DNA from: JAKZVK01 sp965248255
Lineage (GTDB): Bacteria > Acidobacteriota > Terriglobia > Bryobacterales > UBA6623
Direction of reading: 5' to 3'
NCBI GenBank assembly: GCA_965248255.1
Contig: CBDFIW010000001.1
Coordinates: 310,001-374,000, forward strand
Length of the DNA: 64,000 bases
The position numbers were made by a program, and so were the translations under genes. Below the pieces are notes generated by a model, which saw nothing but the letters and a program-made list of their open reading frames with translations, was not told where the DNA came from and did not search any database. This document shows positions 52,156 through 60,921 of this stretch, in pieces (position 1 is the stretch's first letter; each line of letters opens with the position of its first letter).

Positions 52156-53033
52156 TAGTGTAGTGCGTCAAGCAGATTGCACCTTATGCAGGGCGGCACG
52201 TCCGCGCTTGACTTTCTCGAGGATGTCGGAGGCGGTCGCGGTCCAGATGAAGGGCGTGGGATGCCCGTTGTGCTGGGCGATGTAGTCGTCAATGGCGGCG
52301 ACGAGCTCGTCCACGCTGCGAAACACGCCGCGGCGCAGGCGCTTGACGGTGAGATCGCGAAAGAATCGCTCGACCATGTTCAGCCACGACGCCGAGGTCG
52401 GGGTGAAATGAATGTGGAAGCGCGGGTGACGATCGAGCCAACGCTTCACAGCGGCATGCTTGTGGGTGGCATAGTTGTCCACGATGAGATGAAGCTGTTT
52501 GTCCTTGGGGGTGCGGCGGTCAATTAAGCGCAGGAAGCGCAGCCATTCCTGGTGGCTGTGTCGGGGCATGCACTCGGCGATCACGCTGCCGTCAAGGCTG
52601 TTGAGCGCCGCAAACAGGGTGGTCGTGCCGTTGCGCTTGTAATCGTGGGTCATCGTTTGGCCGCGTCCCTTTTTGAGCGGCAGGCCGGGCTGGGTGCGAT
52701 CGAGGGCTTGGATTTGGGACTTCTCATCGAGCGAGAGAACCAGAGCATGCTCAGGCGGATTGAGATAGAGTCCGACGATGTCGTCGAGTTTCTCGGCGAA
52801 ACGCGGGTCATTGCTGAGCTTGAGGGTCTTGACGCGGTGGGGCTTGAGGCCATGGGCGCGCCAAATCCGTCCCACGGTGGAAGCGCTGACGCCGGCCGCG
52901 CGCGTAGCGGTCCAACTGCTTGCATTGCGCTGTGTTCAAAGTTACTGGTTGTGCTCTTCGCATCCCATGCCTCCTGTTAATAGAGACGATGGGAAGTCAA
53001 TATAAGTTACATTATTTATGGTGCACTACACTA
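52156..53033 (-). mobile_element. IS630-A' copy 3 (internally deleted)
   Basis: Both ends TAGTGTAGTGC, TA duplicated at 52156-52157 and 53032-53033. It carries exactly the same 290-bp deletion junction (GGCCGCGCGCG) as copy 2, and no nested element. 878 bp. Confidence 0.93.
52168..52875 (-). pseudogene. IS630-A' transposase, HTH domain deleted (copy 3)
   Basis: A 235-residue catalytic part from MGRIWRAHGLKPHRV to the natural C-terminus GRAALHKVQSA and stop. Differs from copy 2 by V-K-T-L instead of V-K-T-F near the start. The missing N-terminal DNA-binding part means it cannot act alone. Confidence 0.9.
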
Positions 53034-53882
53034 GCGTTGTCGGCAATGACAAGGACCCGCCGGTCGGGGCCTCGGCTGGCGGCTCGCAGTTGCCTGAGAA
53101 ACTCGAAGAAGGTGGCGGCATTGAAGCGGGCCATTTCCCGCCGATAGACGAAGCGGCCATCTCGAAGCCGTAGGGCGCCGAAGTAGCCGACCGCTCGCCT
53201 CGTGGGGTGATGCAACACAACCGGGTCACGCACCTCGGCAGGGACCCACAGACGACAACGCGAGCCGTACTGTTGGAAATGGACGTCATCGATCGCCCAC
53301 AGGTCCACCTCGGGATCGGCGGCCAGAATCCGAAGATTTTTTATGCCGGCGGTGTCGCTCGGGGTCGGCTTGAGCGATCACCGAACGCGGTTTGCGCAGC
53401 CGAAAACCCAACGTCCGGAACAGACGCTGACACTGTCGCACGCCCAGTCTGACGCCATAGCGACGACGCAGATACTCCGACAGCGTTTTCCCATCCCAGA
53501 GGTTCGCCTGCAGGCCGGCTTGTTCGGGCGGCTGTCGCAGCACGGTGCCGAGCTGCTCGAGCTGCTCGTTGCTGAGGCGGGGTGGGCGACCGGACCGCTC
53601 GCCTTCTTGCAGCCCGGCCAAACCACGTTGCCCAAACGAACGCACCCAATACTGGACCGTGCGGGGCGCATCGCCCAGCCAACGGGCCACCTCCCGGCAA
53701 CTCATTCCCTGGGCCACCATCAACAGCCCGTGGAGCCGATGATCGTAGCGAGATTCCCCGGAGCGCTGGATCTCTTGTTGCAGCGCCAGAACGACCGTAG
53801 CAGCCTCGGGAACGCGGAGGGGTTTCATGCTTACAGGAAACCACAAAAGGCCCCTTATGCGCGATAACTTATGACGCTATGT

Positions 53883-54074
53883 TTAGGGCGGGCTCAGGCA
53901 AGCCCTCAGCGTTGCTAGGGACGTAGACTCCTCAACGAACCGCACGATTCCGAAAGCCGCTACCTTCCATTTACCTTCGTGAAGCAAGGTGTTGGCCGGT
54001 TTGAGATCCGGGTGAACTATCTCGGTTACTTCGTCTAGGCCAGTAGCGATTTGCAGCATGACAGACACCGCTTC
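53883..54074 (-). pseudogene. Protein kinase catalytic-loop fragment
   Basis: The frame reads VMLQIATGLDEVTEIVHPDL, KPANTLLHEGKWKVAAFGIV and RFVEESTSLATLRACLSPP. This corresponds to the kinase segment with H-R-D-L-K-P-x-N, D-F-G and activation loop, but the arginine of HRD is proline and the DFG aspartate is alanine. No ATP-binding lobe is present upstream, where a REP-like repeat takes over. It is a degraded stump of a serine/threonine kinase gene different from that at 37919. Confidence 0.75.
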
Positions 54075-54109
54075 GCGGCTGCCCGGACTCGCGGCGTCGT
54101 TGATCTTGG

Positions 54110-54200
54110 CGCCTCGAAGGGGCATCGGAAAGTAGCCCAGGGCGACCAGCCCTGGGTCAGGTGGACCCGCGACGGGACAAGCCCCGCAGGGGGCGTAGGA
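54110..54200 (+). repeat. REP-like hairpin unit
   Basis: GCCTCGAAGGGGCATCGGAA, AGTAGCCCAGGGCGACCAGC with CCTGGGT, and AAGCCCCGCAGGGGGCG, the same order as at 37955-38050. It abuts the kinase fragment. Confidence 0.85.
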
Positions 54201-54286
54201 GAACGGATGATCCGCTGTTTCCAAACATACCGTTCATCGTATTCAATGTCCCGCTTCTTCACAAACGACAACAACTCGTGTTACTA

Positions 54287-54340
54287 CGCCCTTTCAGGGC
54301 TGGTTGGGTTTGCCAATTCTAACCCAGGGCTGATCGCTCC
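54287..54340 (-). repeat. REP-like hairpin unit, cut short
   Basis: CCCTTTCAGGGCTGG and AACCCAGGGCTGATCGC match the reverse-oriented units at 34900 and 38178, but the closing arm CCTGGGCTAC is missing; the sequence ends close to the IS630-B left end at 54347. Confidence 0.75.
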
Positions 54341-54346
54341 AGTACT

Positions 54347-55444
54347 TATTGACTCCCGCATAATATAGAGTCAGTCAAAACAAAGAGAAGACTGTTTCCA
54401 GAAGGCCGTGATCAAACGCGGTTTGCGGTACATGCGGCGGAGTGCCTTGCGGGCCCGCTCGTTCAGCTCGCCGTAGTCTTTCGGACAGACGTTCGGCAAC
54501 TCGTGCTGCTTCCAGTAAGCCCAGATGTATTCCACCGGATTCAACTCCGGCGCATAGGGTGGCAAGTACTCGGTTGCGATGTGGCCTTCGGAGAGTTCGA
54601 TGAACTCTTGCACCAGGCGGCTACGGTGCGCCGGCAGCCGATCCCAGACGATCAGCAGCGGGCGATCGATATGACGTACCAACGCCTTGAGAAAGTCGGT
54701 CACTTGCTCTTTGCCGATCGCACCGGGATAGAGCCGGAAGTAGAAGTTACGCAGCGTCAGCCCCGCCGAGACGGAAAGCTTCTCCCAGTTGAAGTTAAAC
54801 TGCAGCACCGGTGTTTGGCCACGTGGCGCCCAGGTGCGGCAGCGATGCGGCTTCTGACTCAATCCGCTTTCGTCGATGAAGACGAGCGTACGGCCTTCGT
54901 TTTGGGCTTTTTTTTAATGCGCTTCCAGGTCTTGCGCTTCCAGGTGCGGATCCGCTCTTCGTTGCGCTCGCGCGCCTTTCCGGCCGGGCGTTGCGGGCTC
55001 CAGTCGAGCGCTCGCAGGATCTTCCAGGCGTGGCCTGCGTGGTATGCGACCCCGAACTCGTCTCCGGTCAGCCGAGCCACCCGCGGACAGCTCCACAGGG
55101 GCGTTGGGAAGCCGTGGGCTTCCGGGCCTTCCAGCAGCAGCGACGTCAGGCGTTCGCGTTGTGCGGCATCGAGGAGCGGCTTGCGTCCGGCGCGCCCGGC
55201 CTGGCGGAGTCCGGCCGCACCCTGCTCGCGGTATTGCCGCCGCCACTCACTGACGGTTTGGCGAGCGACGTTCAGCCGTCTCGCCGTCTCGGACTGATTG
55301 TGGCCTTGGTGGAGCAGCCGCATCGCTTCGAAACGGCGCTTCTCCAGCGCCTTGAAATCCCGCTTCACACCTTTGGGGTTGCCCATACATATATAGATGC
55401 TCCACACTGTCAAAAAGTGTCATAATAATTTGCGGGATTCAATA
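54347..55444 (-). mobile_element. IS630-B copy 3
   Basis: 1098 bp with the same ends as copies 1 and 2. The left flank is a REP-like repeat, the right flank is the interior of the SelA-like gene. Confidence 0.92.
54371..55386 (-). CDS. IS630-B transposase (copy 3)
   Basis: Same two-frame protein with A8 slippery run near 54910, and the same EQVTDFLK variant as copy 2. Intact HTH and catalytic residues; potentially active. Confidence 0.88.
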
Positions 55445-55959
55445 GGACCGATCATGCGAATTGACTGATCGTAGATGTTGCGGGAATATTCGGGCACAAC
55501 CACTTCACTCTTGAGGCCGATGGGATCGGGGAGGCGATGGATCTTCTCCGGGTCGCCCCCGGCAAGACAAGCGGCGGTGGCGTGCGCGAGGCCCGCTGCA
55601 CAGCCGCAGGTGACGATTGCGGATTCCGCGCCCGTAATCTCCGAGAGGCGCTTACCGACCGCCTCCATCAGCTCGTCGATCTGAACAAAGCTCCGCGACG
55701 CCTGCTGCATCGCTTGACGACACTCCGGCAACATCAGCGACCCGCTCAGTATCGTGAAGGTGCCCTTGGCGTTGATGACGGGCCGCACGCCGATCGACTT
55801 GTACATGTCGGCGCCGAAAGAGAGGGCTGGAGCGGCAGCGGCGCTCGAGGCCCAGCCGGGTGCGAGCCCGGCGGCAGCCACTAAGCCCCCGTTTCGAAAC
55901 AGGGTACGGCGACTCAGCCCGGACGGTTTTTTACGGTGCGGTGCAGTTAGCATTGACAT
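55443..55959 (-). pseudogene. Tat-exported SelA-like PLP enzyme, 3' part cut by IS630-B
   Basis: The start at 55959 has AAGGATCCG upstream. A twin-arginine leader (LSRRTLFRNGGLVAAAGLAP) is followed by IGVRPVINAKGTFTILSGSL, then FVQIDELMEAVGKRLSEITG and AESAIVTCGCAAGLAHATAA, the N-terminal third of L-seryl-tRNA selenium transferase-like aminotransferases. These exported relatives probably act on amino-sugar or amino-acid substrates, not on tRNA. After MIGP the frame enters IS630-B and ends IESRKLL. The PLP lysine and the rest of the fold are lost, so the product cannot be active. Confidence 0.85.
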
Positions 55960-56096
55960 CGGTCGGATCCTTGCAGCGAGTGGAGTTGAGGAGCTATCAG
56001 TCTAGTGACCGGCACGAAGGAAACACAAGGAAACGAGTTGGCTCGGAGGCCGGTTCAGAGCCACGTTGTGGCGGACAGCGGGCTGGGGAATAGGGG

Positions 56097-56988
56097 ACAT
56101 CCATGATAGGTATCTGTCAAGGATGGACGCAGTCATCCGGAACCTCCCGTCAGCGGGGGCGCGGTGTTCAGCAGTGACGCTTCGCAGCCCGAGCGTTTTT
56201 GCGAATCAAGTCAGAAGGTCAACGAGTCACGTGACCAGACATCCATGTGCGCGCATCGGGTCGCCCCACCTCAGCGGCGGGGGACCGTCGCGGAAGATTC
56301 AGTTTGGATTTTCAGGCCCGCCGGCCTCGAAACAGACAATACGGACGCATCAGAGGTTTCCCCGTAAACTCTCGAGGAAACCCCTTCGCGTAGTCCCCCA
56401 CAGGCGAGGACCGGCGGGCAGCTCGTGACACCGCACAGCGTCGGTGAAACTCTTCGTTTCTCCTTGCAACAGAAAAAAAGTAAATTCTCCTCGTTACGCC
56501 GCGGCCGCCACCCGCGGCACGAACGCTCGGCCGCTGGTGTCCACATCCATGATAGGTATCTGTCAAGGATGGACGCAGTCATCCGGAACCTCCCGTCAGC
56601 GGGGGCGCGGTGTTCAGCAGTGACGCTTCGCAGCCCGAGCGTTTTTGCGAATCAAGTCACAAGGTCAACGAGTCACGTGACCAGACATCCATGTGCGCGC
56701 ATCGGGTCGCCCCACCTCAGCGGCGGGGGACCGTCGCGGAAGATTCAGTTTGGATTTTCAGGCCCGCCGGCCTCGAAACAGACAATACGGACGCATCAGA
56801 GGTTTCCCCGTAAACTCTCGAGGAAACCCCTTCGCGTAGTCCCCCACAGGCGAGGACCGGCGGGCAGCTCGTGACACCGCACAGCGTCGGTGAAACTCTT
56901 CGTTTCTCCTTGCAACAGAAAAAAAGTAAATTCTCCTCGTTACGCCGCGGCCGCCACCCGCGGCACGAACGCTCGGCCGCTGGTGTCC
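56097..56988. repeat. Tandem duplication, 2 x 446 bp
   Basis: 56097-56542 and 56543-56988 are identical apart from one seen base (AAGTCAGAAGG versus AAGTCACAAGG). ACA microhomology lies at the junctions. Each unit holds about 395 bp of non-coding DNA and the last 16 codons of the IS110 transposase gene, so it duplicates the 3' end of the IS110/IS1111 element. Confidence 0.93.
56545..56939 (-). ncRNA. Candidate guide (bridge/seek) RNA region of the IS110/IS1111 element
   Basis: Non-coding 395 bp after the transposase stop, kept almost identical in the neighbouring duplicate. IS1111-type elements encode their target-guiding RNA in the 3' non-coding end. Visible structure includes a hairpin with GGTTTCC and GGAAACC arms around 56800. 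No donor or target loop has been assigned, so this is a positional inference. Confidence 0.35.
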
Positions 56989-57968
56989 ACAGCCCGCAGA
57001 TATGCCACCAACTTGCGCGCCACGGCCAACGTCGCGCGATTGCGCGGGCCGCGCTGCAACTCCCGCTCATGGACGTCGTGCAGCTGCGGGTTCCAGCGCG
57101 GCGCGAGTTTCGCCGCCTCGATCAGCACCCGCTGCAAATGCTTGTTGCGTTGCTTCGACAGCGGTCCGCGCTGCGTTTTGCCCCCCGACTCGCGCTGCGC
57201 CGCACATAGCCCGCAGTAACTCACCAGCCGGCCCACCGAACCGAAGCGCTCGGGCTCAACGGTCTCCAGCGCCCAACTCAGCGCCGTCACCTCCCCCACG
57301 CCGCGAATCGACTGCAAGCGCTCGACGCGTTCCCGCAGCAGCGGATGGCGCCGCAAGCCGCGCAGTAACTCGTCTTGCAAACGATCGAACATTTCCAGGC
57401 TGCCGCGGGTGATGGCGAGCAGTTCGATGACCGACTCGGGCGTGTCACGCAAGCTGTCGAGATACGAATAGAAATAACGCCGGCCGTGCAGCCGCCGGGC
57501 ATCGTAGGGTTCGCCGACCTCCATCAGCAGCCCGCTGATCTTGTTCTTCATGCGGACGGCTTCGCCCAGCAGCAGATTGCGATAGCGCAGTACACGCCGC
57601 AACTCGCGCAGGGCGGGCGGCGCCAAGTAGCAGCGTGGCAGCAGGTCGCAACGCAACAGGTCACTGATCTTGGTGGCGTCGAGACGGTCGTTCTTCTTCT
57701 TGCCACAAGCGATGGCCTTGAGCATGGCCGGGTGCGCGACTTGCAACTCGCGCGCGAAGGGCTGGAGGTGATCGTGAATCCAACCCGTGAACAGCGTGGC
57801 TTCGAGCGCGCCCACCCAGGGGCGCTCGAGGGCTGACGCCCAAGTGGTCAGGGCTGCGCGGGTGGCCGCGACCTGACCGCGGGCGACGATGGTTCCGTCT
57901 TGCGTTTTGATGCAGAAGCTGATGCTTTTCTTATGGACATCGAGTCCGATGTAGTAGAGTTCATGCAT
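56940..57968 (-). CDS. IS110/IS1111 transposase (DEDD)
   Basis: A 342-residue recombinase. The start at 57968 (MHELYYIGLDVHKKSISFCI) follows AGGAGG; a longer in-frame start at 58049 is unlikely. The RuvC-like DEDD domain has GLDVHKK, ALEATLFTGWIHDHL and CGKKKNDRLDATKISDLL. The C-terminal transposase_20 domain has LQSIRGVGEVTALSWALE and RLVSYCGLCAAQRESGG, and the serine motif GPLSKQRNKHLQRVLIEAA. All expected catalytic residues are present, so it should be active. Its last codons are repeated in the tandem duplication downstream. Confidence 0.93.
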   Translation of the reverse strand: MHELYYIGLDVHKKSISFCIKTQDGTIVARGQVAATRAALTTWASALERPWVGALEATLFTGWIHDHLQPFARELQVAHPAMLKAIACGKKKNDRLDATKISDLLRCDLLPRCYLAPPALRELRRVLRYRNLLLGEAVRMKNKISGLLMEVGEPYDARRLHGRRYFYSYLDSLRDTPESVIELLAITRGSLEMFDRLQDELLRGLRRHPLLRERVERLQSIRGVGEVTALSWALETVEPERFGSVGRLVSYCGLCAAQRESGGKTQRGPLSKQRNKHLQRVLIEAAKLAPRWNPQLHDVHERELQRGPRNRATLAVARKLVAYLRAVDTSGRAFVPRVAAAA

Positions 57969-58071
57969 GGAATCCTCCTGGGATTGGCTCTGAGCCGACC
58001 GGCTGGTCGTTCTCAGCATTTTGCCCCCGGGAGGATTCCTCTTCGCCACTACCTATGCATTGAAACAGGCT

Positions 58072-59381
58072 CACTACTGTCCCAACGTCGATTCGTAGAA
58101 ACTCCGTAAGTCACGATTTCACAGCGTGATAGGGTTGGTTTCAAGGCAAATCGATTTGAACGCCATCTGAGGCCTGCCTGCCTGTACGATGCTGGGTCAT
58201 GCATGTCGGACGGACCGTTTTCTCGCAGCTGATGGATTTGTTCCCCTTGGTTGAGTTCCGCCGGTGCGTCGAGCGCTACCGGGGAAATCACAAGGTCCAG
58301 CGCTTTTCTTGTCTCGACCAGTTCCTGTGTCTCGCTTTCGCCCAACTCACCTCGCGGGAGAGTCTGCGCGATATCGAAGTTTGTCTCCGCGCCGTACAGC
58401 CACGGCTCTACCATATGGGCTTTCGCGGCAACATCTCCCGCAACACGCTGGCAAACGCCAACTTGAAACGCGACTGGCGCATCTACGCCGATGTCGCGCA
58501 GATCCTCATCCGCCAAGCCCGGCAACTCTACTCCCACGAAAATCTGGGGCTGGAATTGGAGCAGACAGCCTACGCCCTGGACTCCACCACCATCGATCTG
58601 TGCTTGTCGTTGTTCCCGTGGGCTCCCTTCCAACGCACGAAAGCAGCCGTGAAGGTCCATACCCTGTTGGATCTGCGCGGCAGTATTCCCAGCTTTATTC
58701 GCGTTACGTCGGCGCACGTCAGCGATGTCAGCGTGTTGGATGATCTCGTGCTGGAGCCGGGGGCCTGCTATGTCATGGACCGCGGTTACATTCATTTTGC
58801 CCGCCTCTACCGGTTCACGCTGGCTGCCACTTTCTTCGTAGTACGGGCTCGAACCAACATGCAGTACCGCCGCCGCTACTCCCATCGCGTGGACAAAACG
58901 ACGGGCCTGCGCTCGGATCAGACGATCGTACTCACCGGCCAGGATTCGGCCCGCGACTATCCCGCCCCCGCTCGGCTGATCCGCTATTGGGATGAGCCGC
59001 AGGACCTTCGCCTGCGTTTCCTGACGAACAATTTCCTGTTGCCTGCGCTCACGATCGCGCAGCCTTACAAGCGCCGCTGGGACGTGGAATTATTCTTCAA
59101 ATGGATCAAACAACACCTCCGCATCAAGAAGTTCTACGGTACATCGGCCAACGCGGTGAAGACGCAGATCTGGGCCGCCGTGATCGTCTATCTGATGGTG
59201 GCGATTCTGAAGAAACAGCTCGACATCGAGGCCAGTCTCTCCCGCATTCTACAGATTCTCAGCGTCACCGTTTTCTAGAAAACGCCCATCTTACAGGTGT
59301 TGGAGGGCCTCGATTCCCAACTTTCACCAGTCCATCCCTCCAACCAACTGACTCTATTCGACTTATGATGGGACAGTAGTG
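58072..59381 (+). mobile_element. IS4-family element
   Basis: Inverted repeats CACTACTGTCCCA at 58072 and TGGGACAGTAGTG ending at 59381. Flanks do not show a matching target duplication (AACAGGCT left, TTTCCAAC right), so one side has been rearranged. Confidence 0.88.
58199..59278 (+). CDS. IS4 transposase, probable nonsense mutation near the end
   Basis: A 359-residue DDE transposase with the DUF4372-like N-terminus (FSQLMDLFPLVEFRRCVERY) and IS4 core: YALDSTTIDLCLSLFPWAPF, HTLLDLRGSIPSFIRVTSAH, VMDRGYIHFARLYRF, and the Y-(2)-R-(3)-E-(6)-K region YKRRWDVELFFKWIKQHLRI. After SVTVF the stop TAG (59276-59278) interrupts a frame that continues KTPILQVLEGLDSQLSPVHP and ends LTLFDL with TGA at 59366. 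The residues after the stop look like the natural tail, so GAG to TAG is likely. Loss of about 30 residues may reduce activity. Confidence 0.88.
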   Translation: MHVGRTVFSQLMDLFPLVEFRRCVERYRGNHKVQRFSCLDQFLCLAFAQLTSRESLRDIEVCLRAVQPRLYHMGFRGNISRNTLANANLKRDWRIYADVAQILIRQARQLYSHENLGLELEQTAYALDSTTIDLCLSLFPWAPFQRTKAAVKVHTLLDLRGSIPSFIRVTSAHVSDVSVLDDLVLEPGACYVMDRGYIHFARLYRFTLAATFFVVRARTNMQYRRRYSHRVDKTTGLRSDQTIVLTGQDSARDYPAPARLIRYWDEPQDLRLRFLTNNFLLPALTIAQPYKRRWDVELFFKWIKQHLRIKKFYGTSANAVKTQIWAAVIVYLMVAILKKQLDIEASLSRILQILSVTVF

Positions 59382-60889
59382 TTTCCAACTCCATTCTTCT
59401 CTCTGATACTGTAGCTGGCCGGGGAAGCGGAGGCGGGCTCTGCTGGGGAGCAACCCGCCAAGGAATACCCGGTCGGAAACTGATCGAAACGATGAGCGCC
59501 CGGAGCGGCCCATTCACCGCTTCGGGCCTCCCCATCGGATCGATAGATTTCCTCATGCCTGAGAAAACCCATACCGAACCCTCCCCTCCTCACGCTGCTC
59601 GGTCGATGCCAAGCCGGCCTCAAATTCCACCGGCGACACATACCCCAGCGCCGAATGCAGCCGTCGCCGATTGTAAATCTGTTCGAGAAAATGTCCGATC
59701 GAGGCGCGTGCCTGGGCCAGGTCGCGATAACGATACAGCGCCACCTCCTCGGTCTTGAGAGTTTTCATGAAGCTCTCGGCCCGCGCATTGTCATAGGGAT
59801 TGCCGCGGCGGCTCATCGACAGCAGCACGCCGTGACTCTCCAGCAGTTCCACATAGGCTCTCGAAGCGTACTGTACCCCTTGATCGGAATGATGCACCAG
59901 GCCAGGACCGGCGTGCCGCGTGGCGAGCGCCTGCCGCAGCGCCGCCAGCGCCAACTCCGCCCCCAGCGTCTCGCCCAACTCCCAGCCGATCGCCCGCCGC
60001 GAGAACGCGTCCAGCACCACCGCCAGATACACAAACGTCTCTCGTAACCGGATGTAGGTGATGTCGGCCACCCACAGCTGATCCAAACCATCGACCTGCA
60101 GGCGCTGTGCCAAGTTCGGAAACACGGGCAGGAAGGGCGACGTCTCTGTCGTCAGCACGAAACGCCGTTTCTTCACCGCCAGCAGGTTGTCCTCGCGCAG
60201 TAGCCGCAACACCTTCTTGTGATTCACCACCCAGCCTTGGCGCCGCCACTCCGCTGTCACCCGCCGGTAGCCGTAGCGGCGATGCGCCAGCGCGATTCGT
60301 TGCAGCCGGTCTCGGAGTTCGACGTTGGCTTCCCGCGGCCTCCGTTGCTCGAGTCGACGGTAGAAGCCCGCCCGGCTCACTCGTCCGAGCTCGCATCCTG
60401 CGACGACGCTGAGGCGGCCTTCGGCGTGGATCTGGTCGATGAGGCGGTAGATCCGCTCGCGCCAGACGCGTCGCGGCCTGGGATCGCGAGGTTCACAGCG
60501 CGGAAGGCTCGTTCGAAAAAATCCAACTCGACGGCTTGTTTGCCCAGCAACCGTTCGAGTTCTCGGATGCGTTCCTCGCGCCGATCGCGCGGGGGCTTGG
60601 GCGGCGGTCCTTGTCCGGCCGGCGGGCGCCCGCGGCGGCGCCGCAACCCGACCACGCCCTCGGCGCGATAGGCGTCCCGCCAGCGGTACAGTACGCTGCG
60701 CTTGACCTCCAACTCGCGGCTCAGCGCCGTCCCACTTTCCCCGCCCAGCAGCCGCCGTGCCGCCACCTCCTTGAACGCCACGGAAAACTCCTGCGGCTTG
60801 CGCCCCTTGAGACTCTCCATCGCAGACTCCTTTCCATTCGCTGAAAAGTGTCCCTGTTTTCACTGTCTCATTCTGGGGGTTCACTCCAC
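59382..60889 (-). mobile_element. IS3-J, left end lost at the IS4 element
   Basis: The right end, TGGAGTGAACCCCCAGAA in reverse complement at about 60889, resembles the IS3-E end. The matching left end is missing; the sequence breaks off at the IS4 boundary. The part from 59413 (GGGGAAGCGGAGGCGGGCTC) matches the region behind OrfB in IS3-E, so the two IS3 elements are related. Confidence 0.8.
59553..60820 (-). CDS. IS3-J OrfAB transposase with -1 frameshift
   Basis: OrfA starts at 60820 (MESLKGRKPQEFSVAFKEVA) with helix-turn-helix SGTALSRELEVKRSVLYRWR and a helix with LERLLGKQAVELDFFERAF. At a run of six T on the coding strand (60521-60516) a -1 shift gives access to OrfB: RIYRLIDQIHAEGRLSVVAG, then LWVADITYIRLRETFVYLAV, LVHHSDQGVQYASRAY and NPYDNARAESFMKTLKTEEV with the DDE residues, ending GYVSPVEFEAGLAS. 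Both parts are open, so a functional fusion is likely. Confidence 0.88.
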
Positions 60890-60921
60890 CCTGATTACAA
60901 AGGACTTCTCAAAATAGATAT

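Larger units (their letters stand above)
51830..53828 (-). pseudogene. IS630-G transposase, interrupted and frameshifted
   Basis: The start at 53828 (MKPLRVPEAATVVLALQQE) leads to the helix-turn-helix MSCREVARWLGDAPRTVQYW. At a run of six A near 53340 sense shifts by one base into ILAADPEVDLWAIDDVHFQQ (first catalytic aspartate), continuing to LVIADNAS at 53035. After the inserted IS630-A' it resumes YHHAVLHKDGRCRQAPAFAL and LPYSPGLNPIERVWKLTRR with the final glutamate. The last part beyond GNATL is not family-like. Dead by insertion, and possibly by indel. Confidence 0.85.
51830..53880 (-). mobile_element. IS630-G, interrupted by IS630-A'
   Basis: A fourth IS630-type element. The right end near 53880 contains CATAAGTTATCGCGCATAA in reverse complement; I could not find a matching left repeat, so that end is diverged or truncated. 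IS630-A' copy 3 (52156-53033) is inserted at a TA inside the codons for DNASYHH; removing it restores the frame. Confidence 0.75.
56545..58065 (-). mobile_element. IS110/IS1111-family element with long 3' non-coding end
   Basis: The transposase gene is preceded by roughly 100 bp and followed by about 395 bp of non-coding DNA. ATAGGTA at 56552-56558 and TACCTAT at 58050-58056 could be the subterminal inverted repeats typical of the IS1111 group. Exact ends are uncertain because IS110 elements make no target duplication and a partial second copy adjoins. Confidence 0.65.

Noticed and set aside
56097..56988. Two repeats taken as a possible CRISPR-like or direct-repeat array
   Set aside because: Only two 446-bp units in direct contact and containing transposase codons; no short spacers, so it is a segmental tandem duplication.
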